Counted from the stretch's first letter, positions 41,197 through 50,042 are shown. The stretch: 64,000 bases of DNA from JAADHX01 sp964569385 (GCA_964569385.1 CAZMUM010000029.1:4992-68991), one strand, 5' to 3'. The notes: generated by a model from the sequence alone, not told the origin. Numbers and translations are program-made.

Positions 41197-42170
41197 CGAA
41201 CCACGATTCCGCCGCGATCACCGACCACGATCGAGCCGTAACGCTGTTCGTAAACTGGCGGAAGCAACCGATCTCCGGCTAACGAAACCCACAGGCGGAG
41301 AAGGTGCCTGGGTCGGGTTGGGTCGTCGATCCATCCAGTTCGATCGTGCAGTAAGCCGTGATTGTGAACAAACTGAACGTCGCCGGGTTCGAGGTCCATA
41401 ACCAAATGCAGGTCGGGGCGGTTGGCTAGACGATCGAATTCGTCGAGGGCTTCGCGGTGCTCGGGATCTAGGGGCGGAGCGTCGGAGAATCTGGCCGCCG
41501 AATCGATGTATTGGCGTTGGTAGAGGCAGCTGAGGTGACCCTCGTGCCATGACAACACCGGGATCTCGAACCACGGGTCGCGACCATCGGGTATCTCACC
41601 GCGCCGGTCTGTTGCCAGCGGCTCGAACATCCAGGCAGCCAGATGCGGTTTGGTGCGGCGCATCTCTTCGTAGATGGTTTCGACGCTAACGAGCATCGAC
41701 CGGCCACCCTCAGCCGCGGGCCGAATGCACAGTAGCCCGACAGCATCAGCAGAGTCGGTGTGAAACGTCTGGCGCTTGTTGGTTTGGTAGATTCTCGTCG
41801 TTGGATCGTCAAGGTCGCGTCCGACGTCTTTCACGTGCCCCAACAGGTCACCGGCAGCGTTCTGCGAGCGCAGGCTTCCCAACAGGCGTCCGAGGCGCAC
41901 AAAAGTGTCGGAGGCATCGTCCATATCGTCGTTTTCGTGGAAAAGTCCCTTCAGCAGCGCGAAACCCTTGCCGTGAATCAGTTCCGACCCGATGTCATCG
42001 GCCAAATCCTGAGCGGCGCTGGTGTCGGTCGAGTTGTCACTTTCGTTGCCGTTGAGCCCTTGACGTTCGCTTGCAGTAACGATTCGAGTCCAGATCGATG
42101 CATCGGACAACTCCGAGCCTCGCCAGGTCCGGGGGGTAGGGGCAACTATTGGAAGATTGCGCACCGCCAT
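41193..42170 (-). CDS. TauD/TfdA-like Fe(II)/2-oxoglutarate oxygenase
   Basis: 325 residues from ATG 42170. The iron-binding HxD is H137-T-D139 in RQTFHTDSADAVG, and the distal His fits FVHNHGLLHDRTGW. A 2-oxoglutarate-binding Arg lies in RPRHLLRLWVSL. Such enzymes hydroxylate small acids, releasing sulfite or an aldehyde in some cases; the substrate is unknown. The frame is open to 42266, directly behind the signal-peptidase-like gene, but the first 32 residues of that longer form look unlike the family. It is translationally coupled to the hydantoinase gene, perhaps together degrading a cyclic amide or an N-methyl compound. Confidence 0.82.
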   Translation of the reverse strand: MAVRNLPIVAPTPRTWRGSELSDASIWTRIVTASERQGLNGNESDNSTDTSAAQDLADDIGSELIHGKGFALLKGLFHENDDMDDASDTFVRLGRLLGSLRSQNAAGDLLGHVKDVGRDLDDPTTRIYQTNKRQTFHTDSADAVGLLCIRPAAEGGRSMLVSVETIYEEMRRTKPHLAAWMFEPLATDRRGEIPDGRDPWFEIPVLSWHEGHLSCLYQRQYIDSAARFSDAPPLDPEHREALDEFDRLANRPDLHLVMDLEPGDVQFVHNHGLLHDRTGWIDDPTRPRHLLRLWVSLAGDRLLPPVYEQRYGSIVVGDRGGIVVR

Positions 42171-42266
42171 GTTGTACACCCATGTTGGTCGAACCACACG
42201 TGTCAAGCCGAAGCCGTGAGGTCGCGCCGAACAACCAGTTTCGAGCAAATGGGGAACGCCAGCCAC

Positions 42267-42794
42267 CTACAGGCGGCCCGGGGGCCAGACTCGCCAGCTG
42301 ACTACGCCTTGTACATCGACTATTCGCACGGTGCCCATGAACTGCGACGCCCGATGTTCGCGGTCGTCAGCGAGAACGAAGATGCTGTCGACGTCTAGCA
42401 CGAAGGCGTCTCGTTCGGGTCCGAATGGCCGGCCATCGAGGTATGGCTCTGGAACGGGAAGGCCATCGATCTGGCGTCCGCCGGCTGGCCACTCAACCCG
42501 GTCGCCGGGCAAACCGACTACGCGCGCTATCAAAAGCCCGTCTAGGCGCGGCCTGGTGAATGCAACCAGATCGCCGTTGGCGATGTCGGCTCTGGTGTTG
42601 ATGAGCACGCTCTCGCCAGCACCGATCGACGGCGCGTTGGCGTCGTCGGCCACGACCACTGAGTCGAACACAACTACGAGAATGGAGGCGGCTAGGCCTA
42701 AGGCAGCTACGACTGCGGCAAACGCAGCCAGAATCCACCGTAAGCGACGGCTGATGCGATGTGAGAATGGGGTTGGCAGGGTCGGATTAACCAT
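42267..42794 (-). CDS. Signal peptidase I homologue lacking both catalytic residues
   Basis: 175 residues with one N-terminal membrane helix (about residues 20-44) and the S26 beta-fold outside. Box C (GDLVAF), box D (RVVGLPGDRVE) and box E (FVLADDREHRASQF) are all recognisable. In box B the usual S-M-x-P reads A-N-A-P, placing A52 where the nucleophilic Ser belongs. In box D the usual I-K-R reads I-A-R, placing A90 where the general-base Lys belongs. It therefore should not cleave signal peptides and is best read as a pseudoprotease. ATG 42794. It lies upstream of the TauD-like gene on the same strand, with no clear functional link. Confidence 0.8.
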   Translation of the reverse strand: MVNPTLPTPFSHRISRRLRWILAAFAAVVAALGLAASILVVVFDSVVVADDANAPSIGAGESVLINTRADIANGDLVAFTRPRLDGLLIARVVGLPGDRVEWPAGGRQIDGLPVPEPYLDGRPFGPERDAFVLDVDSIFVLADDREHRASQFMGTVRIVDVQGVVSWRVWPPGRL

Positions 42795-42985
42795 TGGTCT
42801 GGCGTGGTTTTGGGACTATCACAGTAGTAGTGACACTCGCCACACCCCCGATGCTGCCAGTACTTCGACCTATATGTGGCGATAGTGTCTGAACTCGGGA
42901 AGGCTAGGCGGGCTATTGTCGTTGCGACATGGCAGCAGTCGGCGGTGCTATGTGGCGCCGATGAGCCTTAGACGGAGAGGCCCGT

Positions 42986-43591
42986 ATGCAGATCGACTTT
43001 TGGATTGACCCCATATGACCTTGGTGTTGGGTGACGGCCAGGTGGGTCGTCGATGAGGTTGCTCCGGAGCGAGATCTAGACATCAACTGGCGTTCGATCA
43101 GCTTGTTCTACAAGAACAATGCCGACATCGATTCGGCCTATTTTGGGACTCACAAGTTGCTCAGGGTGTTTGAGGCCGTCAAGGCGAGCGAGGGTCGCGA
43201 TGCGTCCCAAGCGCTCTACTGGGAGTACGGCCGGCGCCTGCACCATGATCGCGACCGCGATGTAACTCCCGAGCAGTTCCTCGAAGGTGCAGGTCTCGAT
43301 GTTGGTTACGCAGACGCTGCCGACGATGGCGACGCATGGGACCACGTGATCCAATCCGAGATGGACGCTGGTCTCGAGCTCACCGGAAACGACGTCGGCA
43401 CACCGATCATCGCTTTCGACAACGCCGATGGCGATCGAGTCGCCTACTTCGGTCCGGTCATTACTCGGGTTCCCGACAAGGAGCAGTCGCTGAATCTTTG
43501 GGATGGTCTGATCACTATTAGCCGCGTCCCCGGATTCTGGGAGCTCAAGCGGACCCGCACTGAAAGCCCAGACTTCGGCCAACGGCCGTAG
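42986..43591 (+). CDS. Candidate selenoprotein: DsbA-fold mycothiol-dependent nitroreductase (Rv2466c-like), U-P-W-C
   Basis: Read through one in-frame TGA (43016-43018), the frame gives 201 residues starting MQIDFWIDPI-U-PWCW. The Mycobacterium tuberculosis Rv2466c family starts with FWFDPLCPWCW, so the TGA stands exactly at the nucleophilic Cys; the second Cys is C14. Downstream homology continues to the end: DVGTPIIAFDN, VAYFGPVITRVPDKEQ and GFWELKRTRTE. ATG 42986 has GGAGAGG 5 nt upstream. The only alternative start, GTG 43031, lacks a ribosome-binding site and would remove the active site and first beta strand. A SECIS-like hairpin follows the TGA. Known relatives are thioredoxin-fold reductases using mycothiol. 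A nonsense mutation is the alternative; the selABCD genes are not in the window. Confidence 0.8.
43033..43051 (+). promoter_or_regulatory. Bacterial SECIS-like hairpin after the in-frame TGA
   Basis: GACGGCC pairs with GGTCGTC (seven pairs, one G-U) around the loop AGGTG; a U-G pair at 43032/43052 extends the stem. The loop starts 21 nt after the TGA. Bacterial SECIS elements are short hairpins at this distance, with a G/U-containing apical loop; the E. coli fdhF loop, AGGTCT, is similar. Confidence 0.65.
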
Positions 43592-43611
43592 CGACCAATC
43601 GGCCTTTGCTA

Positions 43612-44415
43612 ATGTCTCTCGCCGCCTCGCCACTCACAGACCTCGATCAGTCAGCTGTTGCGCACCTCGAAGAGATCGACAGCCTTGGCGGGCGCAGCTT
43701 GTCAACTGCTGAGAGGCGGGCTTGGCGCCCTGTTGCCCACCAAGCCATCATCGTTGGCTCGGCTCTGGTCGCTTACCTGACTGTTCGGGCCCTCGCCGTG
43801 GGGTCAGAGACAGCGGCTTTCGAGAACGCAAACTTGCTGCTTGATTTCGAGCGAGCGCTCGGGTTCGACTGGGAAGCAGGAATTCAGCAAGCTGCGCTGG
43901 ACCGTACTTGGGTCGTGACTGGCGCCAACTGGTTCTACGCATTTGCCTTTTGGCCCATACTTATTGCCACGCTGGTGTACACCTGGTTCTGGCAGCGGCC
44001 GTTGTTCCGCCGTTTTCGCAACGCGCTGTTTGTGTCTGGGCTGATGGGGCTAGCAATATTCGCCGCGTTTCCGGTTGCGCCGCCACGCTTCCTAAGTGGC
44101 TACGTCGACACCCTAAGTGTCGCAGCGCGACACCAGTACATTGCTCGCCCGAGCTGGCTCATGAACGAAAATGCCGCTTTGCCGAGCTTCCACGTTGGTT
44201 GGGTCGCTCTTTCGGCAGTCTTGTTGTTCTCGGTCGTCAAGGCGCCCATCTGGCGATTCGTCATCTTGCTTCCGGTGTTGATCATGGCGGCCACGGTCGT
44301 TGTCACCGGAAATCATTACGTAATCGACATTATCGCCGGCGTTGCGGTCTCGCTCGCGGCTCTGCTCGTAATCGTGCGGCTCGAACGCAAGCCAGCGCTC
44401 CCAAACAACTGCTGA
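43612..44415 (+). CDS. PAP2-superfamily membrane phosphatase
   Basis: 267 residues with about five or six membrane helices. The PAP2 catalytic motifs are visible as NENAALPSFHVGW (motif 2, His in SFH) and VTGNHYVIDIIAGV (motif 3, His-x3-Asp). Enzymes of this kind remove phosphate from lipids such as phosphatidate or act as headgroup transferases (Aur1/inositol-phosphoceramide-synthase-like); this long-loop version resembles the latter group. It follows the selenoprotein gene by 20 bp. ATG 43612 is chosen; a TTG 6 nt upstream is in frame. Substrate unknown. Confidence 0.8.
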   Translation: MSLAASPLTDLDQSAVAHLEEIDSLGGRSLSTAERRAWRPVAHQAIIVGSALVAYLTVRALAVGSETAAFENANLLLDFERALGFDWEAGIQQAALDRTWVVTGANWFYAFAFWPILIATLVYTWFWQRPLFRRFRNALFVSGLMGLAIFAAFPVAPPRFLSGYVDTLSVAARHQYIARPSWLMNENAALPSFHVGWVALSAVLLFSVVKAPIWRFVILLPVLIMAATVVVTGNHYVIDIIAGVAVSLAALLVIVRLERKPALPNNC

Positions 44416-44556
44416 ATGGAACAACACGTCGCGGGCACAGTACCGGTGGTCTGGTCGCGGCAAGTCATGCTGATCGGCCCCAGACATGCGGCCGAGGTCG
44501 CCAGACGTAGCTTCGATTGGCTTGGCCCTACAGCGCAGCCGTCGTAGCCTGAAGGA

Positions 44557-45585
44557 ATGCAGTCGCCTAAGGATTTCTTCAAGCCACTAGCCGTTGGTGC
44601 CCCCGCGCCGGTTCGAGAAGTTCCCTTCGGCCCGTCGCGGATGATCCACTTCTTTCCTGGATCGAACGCCAAGATGGTCAGCAAGGCTCCCGCCATGGCG
44701 GCCAGGGTCGACATCTTGTTGGTCAATATGGAGGACGGCGTACCTGCCGACGACAAGGAGGCGGCGAGGTCCGGACTAGTTGAGGTAGCTGCGATGGATC
44801 TCGGCCAAGCTCAGCTCTGGACTAGGGTCAACAGCCTCGATTCGCCTTGGGGTCTCGACGACCTAACTACGGCCGTGCTCGAAGCTGGGTCGAACCTCGA
44901 TGTCATCATGATTCCTAAGGTCGAGGGTCCAGAGGACATCCACTACGTCGATCGGTTGTTGGCCCAGCTTGAGGCCAAGGCTGGGCTCGAAACTCCCATT
45001 TTGGTTCATGCAATCCTCGAGACGGCGCGCGGTGTGGCCAACGTCGAGGCCATTTGCGGCGCATCGCCGCGGATGCAAGGACTATCGCTTGGTCCCGCCG
45101 ACCTCGCGGCAAATCGTCGGATGAAAACAACGCGCGTTGGAGGTGGTCACCCCGGTTATCTCGTCAGGGCCGACCCTGGCGACGATACAGGCGCTCCCCG
45201 CCAGACGTTCCAGCAAGACCTATGGCACTACACCATCGCCCGCATGGTCGACGCCTGCGTGATGCACGGCATTTTGCCGTTCTATGGTCCGTTCGGCGAC
45301 ATTGCCGACACCACAGCGTGTGAAGATCAGTTCCGCAACGCATATCTGCTCGGTTGTGTCGGAGCCTGGAGTCTTCATCCGGTGCAGATCGACATCGCCA
45401 AGAAGGTGTTTACCCCAGATGCTTCCGAGATCGACCACGCTCAGCGTGTCGTCGACGCAATGGGTGATGGCACCGGCGCACTTATGATCGACGGAAAGAT
45501 GGAAGACGACGCCTCGGTCAAGCAGTGCCTAGTCGTTCTCGCGTTGGCCAAACAACTCGCCGAGCGAGACGGGGTCGCTCGGTGA
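44557..45585 (+). CDS. HpcH/HpaI-family CoA-ester lyase (malyl-CoA-lyase-like)
   Basis: 342 residues, TIM-barrel CoA-ester lyase. Features are RMIHFFPGSNAKMVSKA at the start, VNMEDGVPADDKEAAR (metal-binding Glu-Asp), IPKVEGPEDIHYVD, LETARGVANVEAICGA and GAWSLHPVQIDIAKKVF. The length and the LHPVQI motif fit the Mcl1-type group (L-malyl-CoA or beta-methylmalyl-CoA lyase), which splits to acetyl- or propionyl-CoA plus glyoxylate. The TGA overlaps the GTG of the next gene by 4 nt, so two paralogous lyases are made together. Exact substrate undetermined. Confidence 0.85.
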   Translation: MQSPKDFFKPLAVGAPAPVREVPFGPSRMIHFFPGSNAKMVSKAPAMAARVDILLVNMEDGVPADDKEAARSGLVEVAAMDLGQAQLWTRVNSLDSPWGLDDLTTAVLEAGSNLDVIMIPKVEGPEDIHYVDRLLAQLEAKAGLETPILVHAILETARGVANVEAICGASPRMQGLSLGPADLAANRRMKTTRVGGGHPGYLVRADPGDDTGAPRQTFQQDLWHYTIARMVDACVMHGILPFYGPFGDIADTTACEDQFRNAYLLGCVGAWSLHPVQIDIAKKVFTPDASEIDHAQRVVDAMGDGTGALMIDGKMEDDASVKQCLVVLALAKQLAERDGVAR

Positions 45586-46436
45586 AGGTGCGCCGCTCGG
45601 TTTTGTATATGCCTGCGGCCAACGCTAGGGCTCTGGAAAAGGCCAAACAGCTCGACTGCGATGCCATCATCTTCGACCTCGAGGATGCTGTCGCCGCCGA
45701 TGCGAAGGAGATTGCTCGCACTCGTGCAGTCGAGGCCGTGACCAGCGGCGAGTACGGCCATCGTGAGCTCACGATCCGATGTAACGGGCTCGATACCCCT
45801 TGGGGCGAAGCCGACGTGGCGGCTGCAGCCGCGGCTGGCCCGTCGGCCGTGGTTATTCCTAAGGTGTCGAGCGCTCGACATGTGCAGACTGTTTCTGATT
45901 TGCTCGACGACGCCGGTGCACCAGCCAAAACCAACATCTGGGCCATGATCGAGACGCCCCAGGGAATGCTGGACGCTGCCGAAATCGCGGCTCACCCGCG
46001 CGTCGAGCTCTTCGTAATGGGAACCAACGACATGGCTAAGGAACTCAGGGCCAGGCTTGTTCCTGGGCGCCACCCGCTGCTCCCGCACCTGGCCGGCGCC
46101 CTATTAGCGGCGCGCCGCCTCGGCATCATGGCCCTCGACGGCGTATACAACGACGTCCGCGACCCCGATGGCTTCGCCGCCGAGTGTCAACAGGGGTTCG
46201 AAATGGGGTTCGACGGCAAGACGCTCATCCATCCGAGCCAGATCGAGCCTTGCAACGTCACCTGGTCGCCAACGGCTGAGGACATCGATCACGCCAGGCG
46301 AGTCATTGCCGCATTCGATGAGGCCGAGCGCGACGGCCGCGGCGTTGCGACGGTCGATGGTCAGATGATCGAGAACCTCCACGTCGACAACGCCCGCAGC
46401 ACCCTCTCGGTGGCCGAGGCTATCGCCAGCCGTTAG
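45582..46436 (+). CDS. HpcH/HpaI-family CoA-ester lyase, CitE-like
   Basis: 284 residues, shorter than its upstream paralogue and closer to CitE/Mcl2 proteins. Motifs: RRSVLYMPAANARALEKAK, FDLEDAVAADAKEIAR, RCNGLDTPWG, MIETPQGMLDAAEIA, GTNDMAKELRA and GFDGKTLIHPSQIEPCN. Relatives are citramalyl-CoA or malyl-CoA lyases, or (S)-malyl-CoA thioesterases. GTG 45582 gives a 4-nt overlap with the first lyase gene; the frame is open upstream but only inside that gene. A paired lyase and thioesterase, or two lyases of different specificity, would suit assimilation of C2-C5 acids. It converges on the large secreted-protein gene, overlapping by 4 nt. Confidence 0.85.
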   Translation: MKVRRSVLYMPAANARALEKAKQLDCDAIIFDLEDAVAADAKEIARTRAVEAVTSGEYGHRELTIRCNGLDTPWGEADVAAAAAAGPSAVVIPKVSSARHVQTVSDLLDDAGAPAKTNIWAMIETPQGMLDAAEIAAHPRVELFVMGTNDMAKELRARLVPGRHPLLPHLAGALLAARRLGIMALDGVYNDVRDPDGFAAECQQGFEMGFDGKTLIHPSQIEPCNVTWSPTAEDIDHARRVIAAFDEAERDGRGVATVDGQMIENLHVDNARSTLSVAEAIASR

Positions 46437-48871
46437 TTGGCCAGGAACCTCACATTGACGGTTGCGCTTCGGATCCCCGATGTATCGACGGCGGTTGTAT
46501 AGATCCGGTACGAACCGGCGGGTAGAGCGGCGCTGAAGTTCCAGGTAGTGGAAGGCAAGCCCGGGCTGCCAAGCGTGGCCTGATGTTCGATCCACGTTCC
46601 GAACGTGCCGTTGGTCTGCAACCACAGACCCGAGTTTCGATCCCGTACCGATACAAGAACAGTCTCGACGGCAACGTTGTCGGTGGCTGTCCCATTGGCG
46701 TCAAAGGTCGCACCAACGACGACTTCGTCATGAGTGGGCGAGGCGATCGCCGCGTCTGGCGGGATCACATCGTTTGATGACACCTCGAACTTGCGGTCGA
46801 CCCAGGTGTGGCTGTTGCCAGTGGAGTCGATAGCTCTGGCCGACAGCTTGTAGCGAGCCGGCGGTGCGGTAGCAATGTCGAATGTCCACGTGGTGTTTGG
46901 GCTTCCCGGCGAGGCCAGGGTCGCGTCGAGCTCTTGCCATGAACCCCAAGTGCCGTCAGAGCGAAACCATTCGCCGGTGTCGCGGTTGCGAACCTGGATC
47001 TTGACCGCAGTCACGGCGGTGTCATCGGTTGCGGTGCCGTTGGTCGCTATCGGCGCGGACAGAACCTCGTCCTCGGTGGGCGCAAGGATGGCGGCTGATG
47101 GAGCGAGCGCGTCGGTGTCATAGACCTGCACCTCGGCCAGCGTCAGGTAGTTCGTCCCGTCGAGTTGCACTCTGACATATCGGCCAGACTCACCGATGTT
47201 GAGGATGGTCTGGCGACTCAACTGACCCGCGGTAAACACCGAGCTCACATTCGGATCGGCGGACAGCACGTTCGGATCGTCCGAGGCGAATGGAGATTCG
47301 CTTGTGAACACCCAGACGTCGGACAGGCGGTCTTCGCAGCAGTCGGTCCGGTTCCATAGTTCGATCGACCCGATCGATTCCGTTGCACCAAGGTCGACCT
47401 GCCACCATGGCTGCACTTCGCTGGTGGTGTGGGCCAGACTCTGCGCAAACGCTTGGCCTTCGTGAAGGCCATCTATTGCGAGGTCGGCTGGTCTGCCAGT
47501 CTGTGTCGACGACTGGGTGGCGACACCGTGGAGGGCTAGGTTTTCTCTGGCATCGAACGAGTCGAAGAACGCTGACCGGCCAGTGCGAACTTCGTTTGTC
47601 CAGGTCTGGTCTCCGCCAACGAGTAGGCCGCGAGGGATAACCTCGATACTCCGAATGCCGTTGTTGGCGTCGGTGTATGGCGCGTACTTGACAGCGCGCC
47701 CGGTGGCCGGATCCAACGCCGCGAAGGTATCGCGGTAGACCTGGGTTGGGTCTTGTCGAATCTTGTTCGGACACCCTCCGGTTGGCGAGGGGCTGCCCCA
47801 TGGGTCTGGCGTTGTTGGTCCTTCTGTCCAGCAGAAGTGGCCGCCGATGTAGACAGCGTTGTCGTCGATGCCGACCGCGAACGTCGAGTCGTGGTTTCGG
47901 GTCACCCAGAGTTCGTCAGTGCCCGCACCGCCGGCCACCGGGAAGGCAATGGCGGTGTCGCGCCAAGGGGGCGAGTCGCCCCAGCCGCCAACGACAACGA
48001 AGTAGGTGCCATCTGGCGAAATCTCGCCATCAACGATTGAGACCACTGAAGTTGGGTTCCAGAAGTCGGTCTGCCAGTCGCCAAGAGACGCCGGCGTCGT
48101 CGAGAGGTCGATCATGGCTACGCCGCGTCGTTCCTGACCATCGACGTAACGGGCTCGGTGCATCACCACGAGTGTGTTTTCGTCTGGTGTAAGACCCAAG
48201 CGCTGACCAATCGGACCAGCGACCTGCCCGATGTAGGTCGTCAGCGCCAGATCGAAGCTGGTATCGACCGCGCCGGTAATGGGGTCGAGGGCGCCGAGAC
48301 CCACAGCCGTGACCGCGTTGAACGATGTGAACCCGCCAGTGGCATAAAGAGTGTCGCCAGATAGAGCCAAGTCGGCTACCGAACCATTTCCTTGGGCGGT
48401 AAAGGAAGTGTCGACGGTGCCATCGGCAAGGTTGAGTTTGGCCACCTTGCGTTTGGTGACGCCGTTGATGGTGTTGAACTTGCCACCCACATATACGTAA
48501 TCAGGCTCGGCTGCGGGAATTATGACGTTGACGCGACCATCGAAGACGAACTGGTTGGCATCAAGGGTGCCGCTGTTCACGTCGTAGACATACAGGTAGG
48601 GCTGGTTGATTGTGCCGGCACCTGGTGTTGGCTCAACCAAGGTGAACGACCCTCCGATAAGAACCCGGTCGCTGACCTGAGCGCCGGCGTAGACCCGCCC
48701 ATTTACCGCTACTGGAGTGTCGGCCCTGGGTACGTCGGCCTGCCCGCTACCTGCGCCAGTGGCCTCCGAGGTCCTAATCGTGGTCGCCAGTAGCGCCATT
48801 AGGACGGCACCGGTTACGCCAAGGAGAACTCGCCGAACTAGGCGGTTGCGTGAGGGGCGTTGGTTCAGCAT
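46433..48871 (-). CDS. Large secreted protein: beta-propeller, discoidin domain and two Ig-like repeats
   Basis: 812 residues. An N-terminal signal peptide or anchor (after an Arg-rich end) is followed by propeller-like repeats with the pattern YVGGKFNTINGVTKRKVAKLN, seen in delta-60-type repeats. Residues ~465-590 form an F5/8 type C (discoidin) domain: SSTQTGRPADLAIDG ... WWQVDLGATESIGSIELWNR ... YLTLAEVQVY. Two similar Ig-like modules of about 95 residues then follow (DSTGNSHTWVDRKF and the final one ending VRFLAN). Discoidin domains bind carbohydrates or lipids, so adhesion or polysaccharide binding is likely. The start is uncertain; ATG 48871 places the signal peptide well, and a GTG at 48907 is in frame. 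Confidence 0.78.
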   Translation of the reverse strand: MLNQRPSRNRLVRRVLLGVTGAVLMALLATTIRTSEATGAGSGQADVPRADTPVAVNGRVYAGAQVSDRVLIGGSFTLVEPTPGAGTINQPYLYVYDVNSGTLDANQFVFDGRVNVIIPAAEPDYVYVGGKFNTINGVTKRKVAKLNLADGTVDTSFTAQGNGSVADLALSGDTLYATGGFTSFNAVTAVGLGALDPITGAVDTSFDLALTTYIGQVAGPIGQRLGLTPDENTLVVMHRARYVDGQERRGVAMIDLSTTPASLGDWQTDFWNPTSVVSIVDGEISPDGTYFVVVGGWGDSPPWRDTAIAFPVAGGAGTDELWVTRNHDSTFAVGIDDNAVYIGGHFCWTEGPTTPDPWGSPSPTGGCPNKIRQDPTQVYRDTFAALDPATGRAVKYAPYTDANNGIRSIEVIPRGLLVGGDQTWTNEVRTGRSAFFDSFDARENLALHGVATQSSTQTGRPADLAIDGLHEGQAFAQSLAHTTSEVQPWWQVDLGATESIGSIELWNRTDCCEDRLSDVWVFTSESPFASDDPNVLSADPNVSSVFTAGQLSRQTILNIGESGRYVRVQLDGTNYLTLAEVQVYDTDALAPSAAILAPTEDEVLSAPIATNGTATDDTAVTAVKIQVRNRDTGEWFRSDGTWGSWQELDATLASPGSPNTTWTFDIATAPPARYKLSARAIDSTGNSHTWVDRKFEVSSNDVIPPDAAIASPTHDEVVVGATFDANGTATDNVAVETVLVSVRDRNSGLWLQTNGTFGTWIEHQATLGSPGLPSTTWNFSAALPAGSYRIYTTAVDTSGIRSATVNVRFLAN

Positions 48872-49045
48872 GGGCAGTGTCCGCGGTCTCGTCTTGTAGT
48901 GGCTCACCCAACAACAACCACACTGAGTGGAGCTGTCGAGTCAGTGAGTGATGCAATGAACACGCAAGGTGCACACTCCAGCACTCTCAGTCCATATCGG
49001 ACCAACCCCCTACTGATTTCAGGTTTCGGTATCTTCCTTCTGCTG

Positions 49046-49924
49046 ATGGCGACAACACACCAAAGCAGCCCACGCTGGGCCCAACCCGGAATTCTCACTG
49101 GAGACATCGATGGCTCGAGGCGGCGTCACCCGTCGTCTTATCCAGAGGTGAATGCCACCAAAGGCCTCGAGGTGATTCACAATGGAAGCGGCCAACGGGG
49201 CACGGTCGTAGCCATCAGGCGCGATGCGGTCACTCTTAGGCTCCCGAATGGGGGTTCGGTGACCCGCAGGTTTACGCCGGGCGGCTTCCGACTAGATGGG
49301 CGCAACATCAGCCTTGTTATGGCTAGGCCAAAGCCCCTACTGGCTACGGTGGTAACGACCGCGTCTGGATCAATCGCCGAGGCAGCCTCGCCTGGCGGTG
49401 CTTCACGGGCGAAGGTAGCTAAGGCATCTCGCATATGGGTTGAGGGCCGCCACGACGCCGAACTGATCGAAAAGGTCTGGGGCGACGATCTTCGTCACGT
49501 CGGAATAGTTGTCGAACCAATGCACGGCATGGACGACCTTGGTGCCGCAGTGAGTGATTTTGGCCCGGCGCCGCATCGGCGTCTCGGTCTGTTGCTCGAT
49601 CATCTCGTCGATGGCACCAAGGAGTCGAGGATGGCCCAGGGCATTCGCCAGGCCAACGTATTGGTCCTTGGCCACCCATTTGTCGATGTGTGGGAAGCAG
49701 TGAAACCGAGCGTTGCTGGGATCGACGCCTGGCCTGCGGTGCCCATGGAACAAGATTGGAAAACCGGTGTCTGCGCGGCCCTTGGGTTCGAGGAGCATTC
49801 TGGGCGGTTCTGGACCCTTCTGCTTGAGCGGGTGTCGTCGTTTACCGACCTCGATGTTTCGTTGATCAATTCGGTGGAGCGCCTAATCGACTTTGTAACC
49901 GAGTGCCAAGACAGCAGCGCCTAA
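49046..49924 (+). CDS. DUF3097 family protein
   Basis: 292 residues. The N-terminal beta part begins ILTGDIDGSRRRHPSSYPEV, and the core has the TOPRIM-like stretch SRIWVEGRHDAELIEKVWGDDLRHVGIVVEP, then LGLLLDHLVDGTKESRMA and VLVLGHPFVDVWEAVKP. This family is almost restricted to Actinobacteria and uncharacterised; the pattern of acidic residues resembles a TOPRIM metal site, so a nucleic-acid function is possible. The frame is open back to 48860, but the extra residues are poor. I chose ATG 49046 because homologues begin just before the ILTGD segment. Confidence 0.85.
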   Translation: MATTHQSSPRWAQPGILTGDIDGSRRRHPSSYPEVNATKGLEVIHNGSGQRGTVVAIRRDAVTLRLPNGGSVTRRFTPGGFRLDGRNISLVMARPKPLLATVVTTASGSIAEAASPGGASRAKVAKASRIWVEGRHDAELIEKVWGDDLRHVGIVVEPMHGMDDLGAAVSDFGPAPHRRLGLLLDHLVDGTKESRMAQGIRQANVLVLGHPFVDVWEAVKPSVAGIDAWPAVPMEQDWKTGVCAALGFEEHSGRFWTLLLERVSSFTDLDVSLINSVERLIDFVTECQDSSA

Positions 49925-50042
49925 AGATCACTCCGGCGCCTGTTGTGACGGCCTGCGTGGCCGGGGAACGCAAAGACAGCGGTTCTGATCGGCACGGTGT
50001 ATGAGGCCAGCTGTGAGCGCTAATCAGGGGCAGTTCGACGTG

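Noticed and set aside
43031..43591. Shorter gene starting at GTG 43031 without the TGA
   Set aside because: It would lack the first beta strand and the whole active site, has no ribosome-binding site, and wastes the strong site before ATG 42986.
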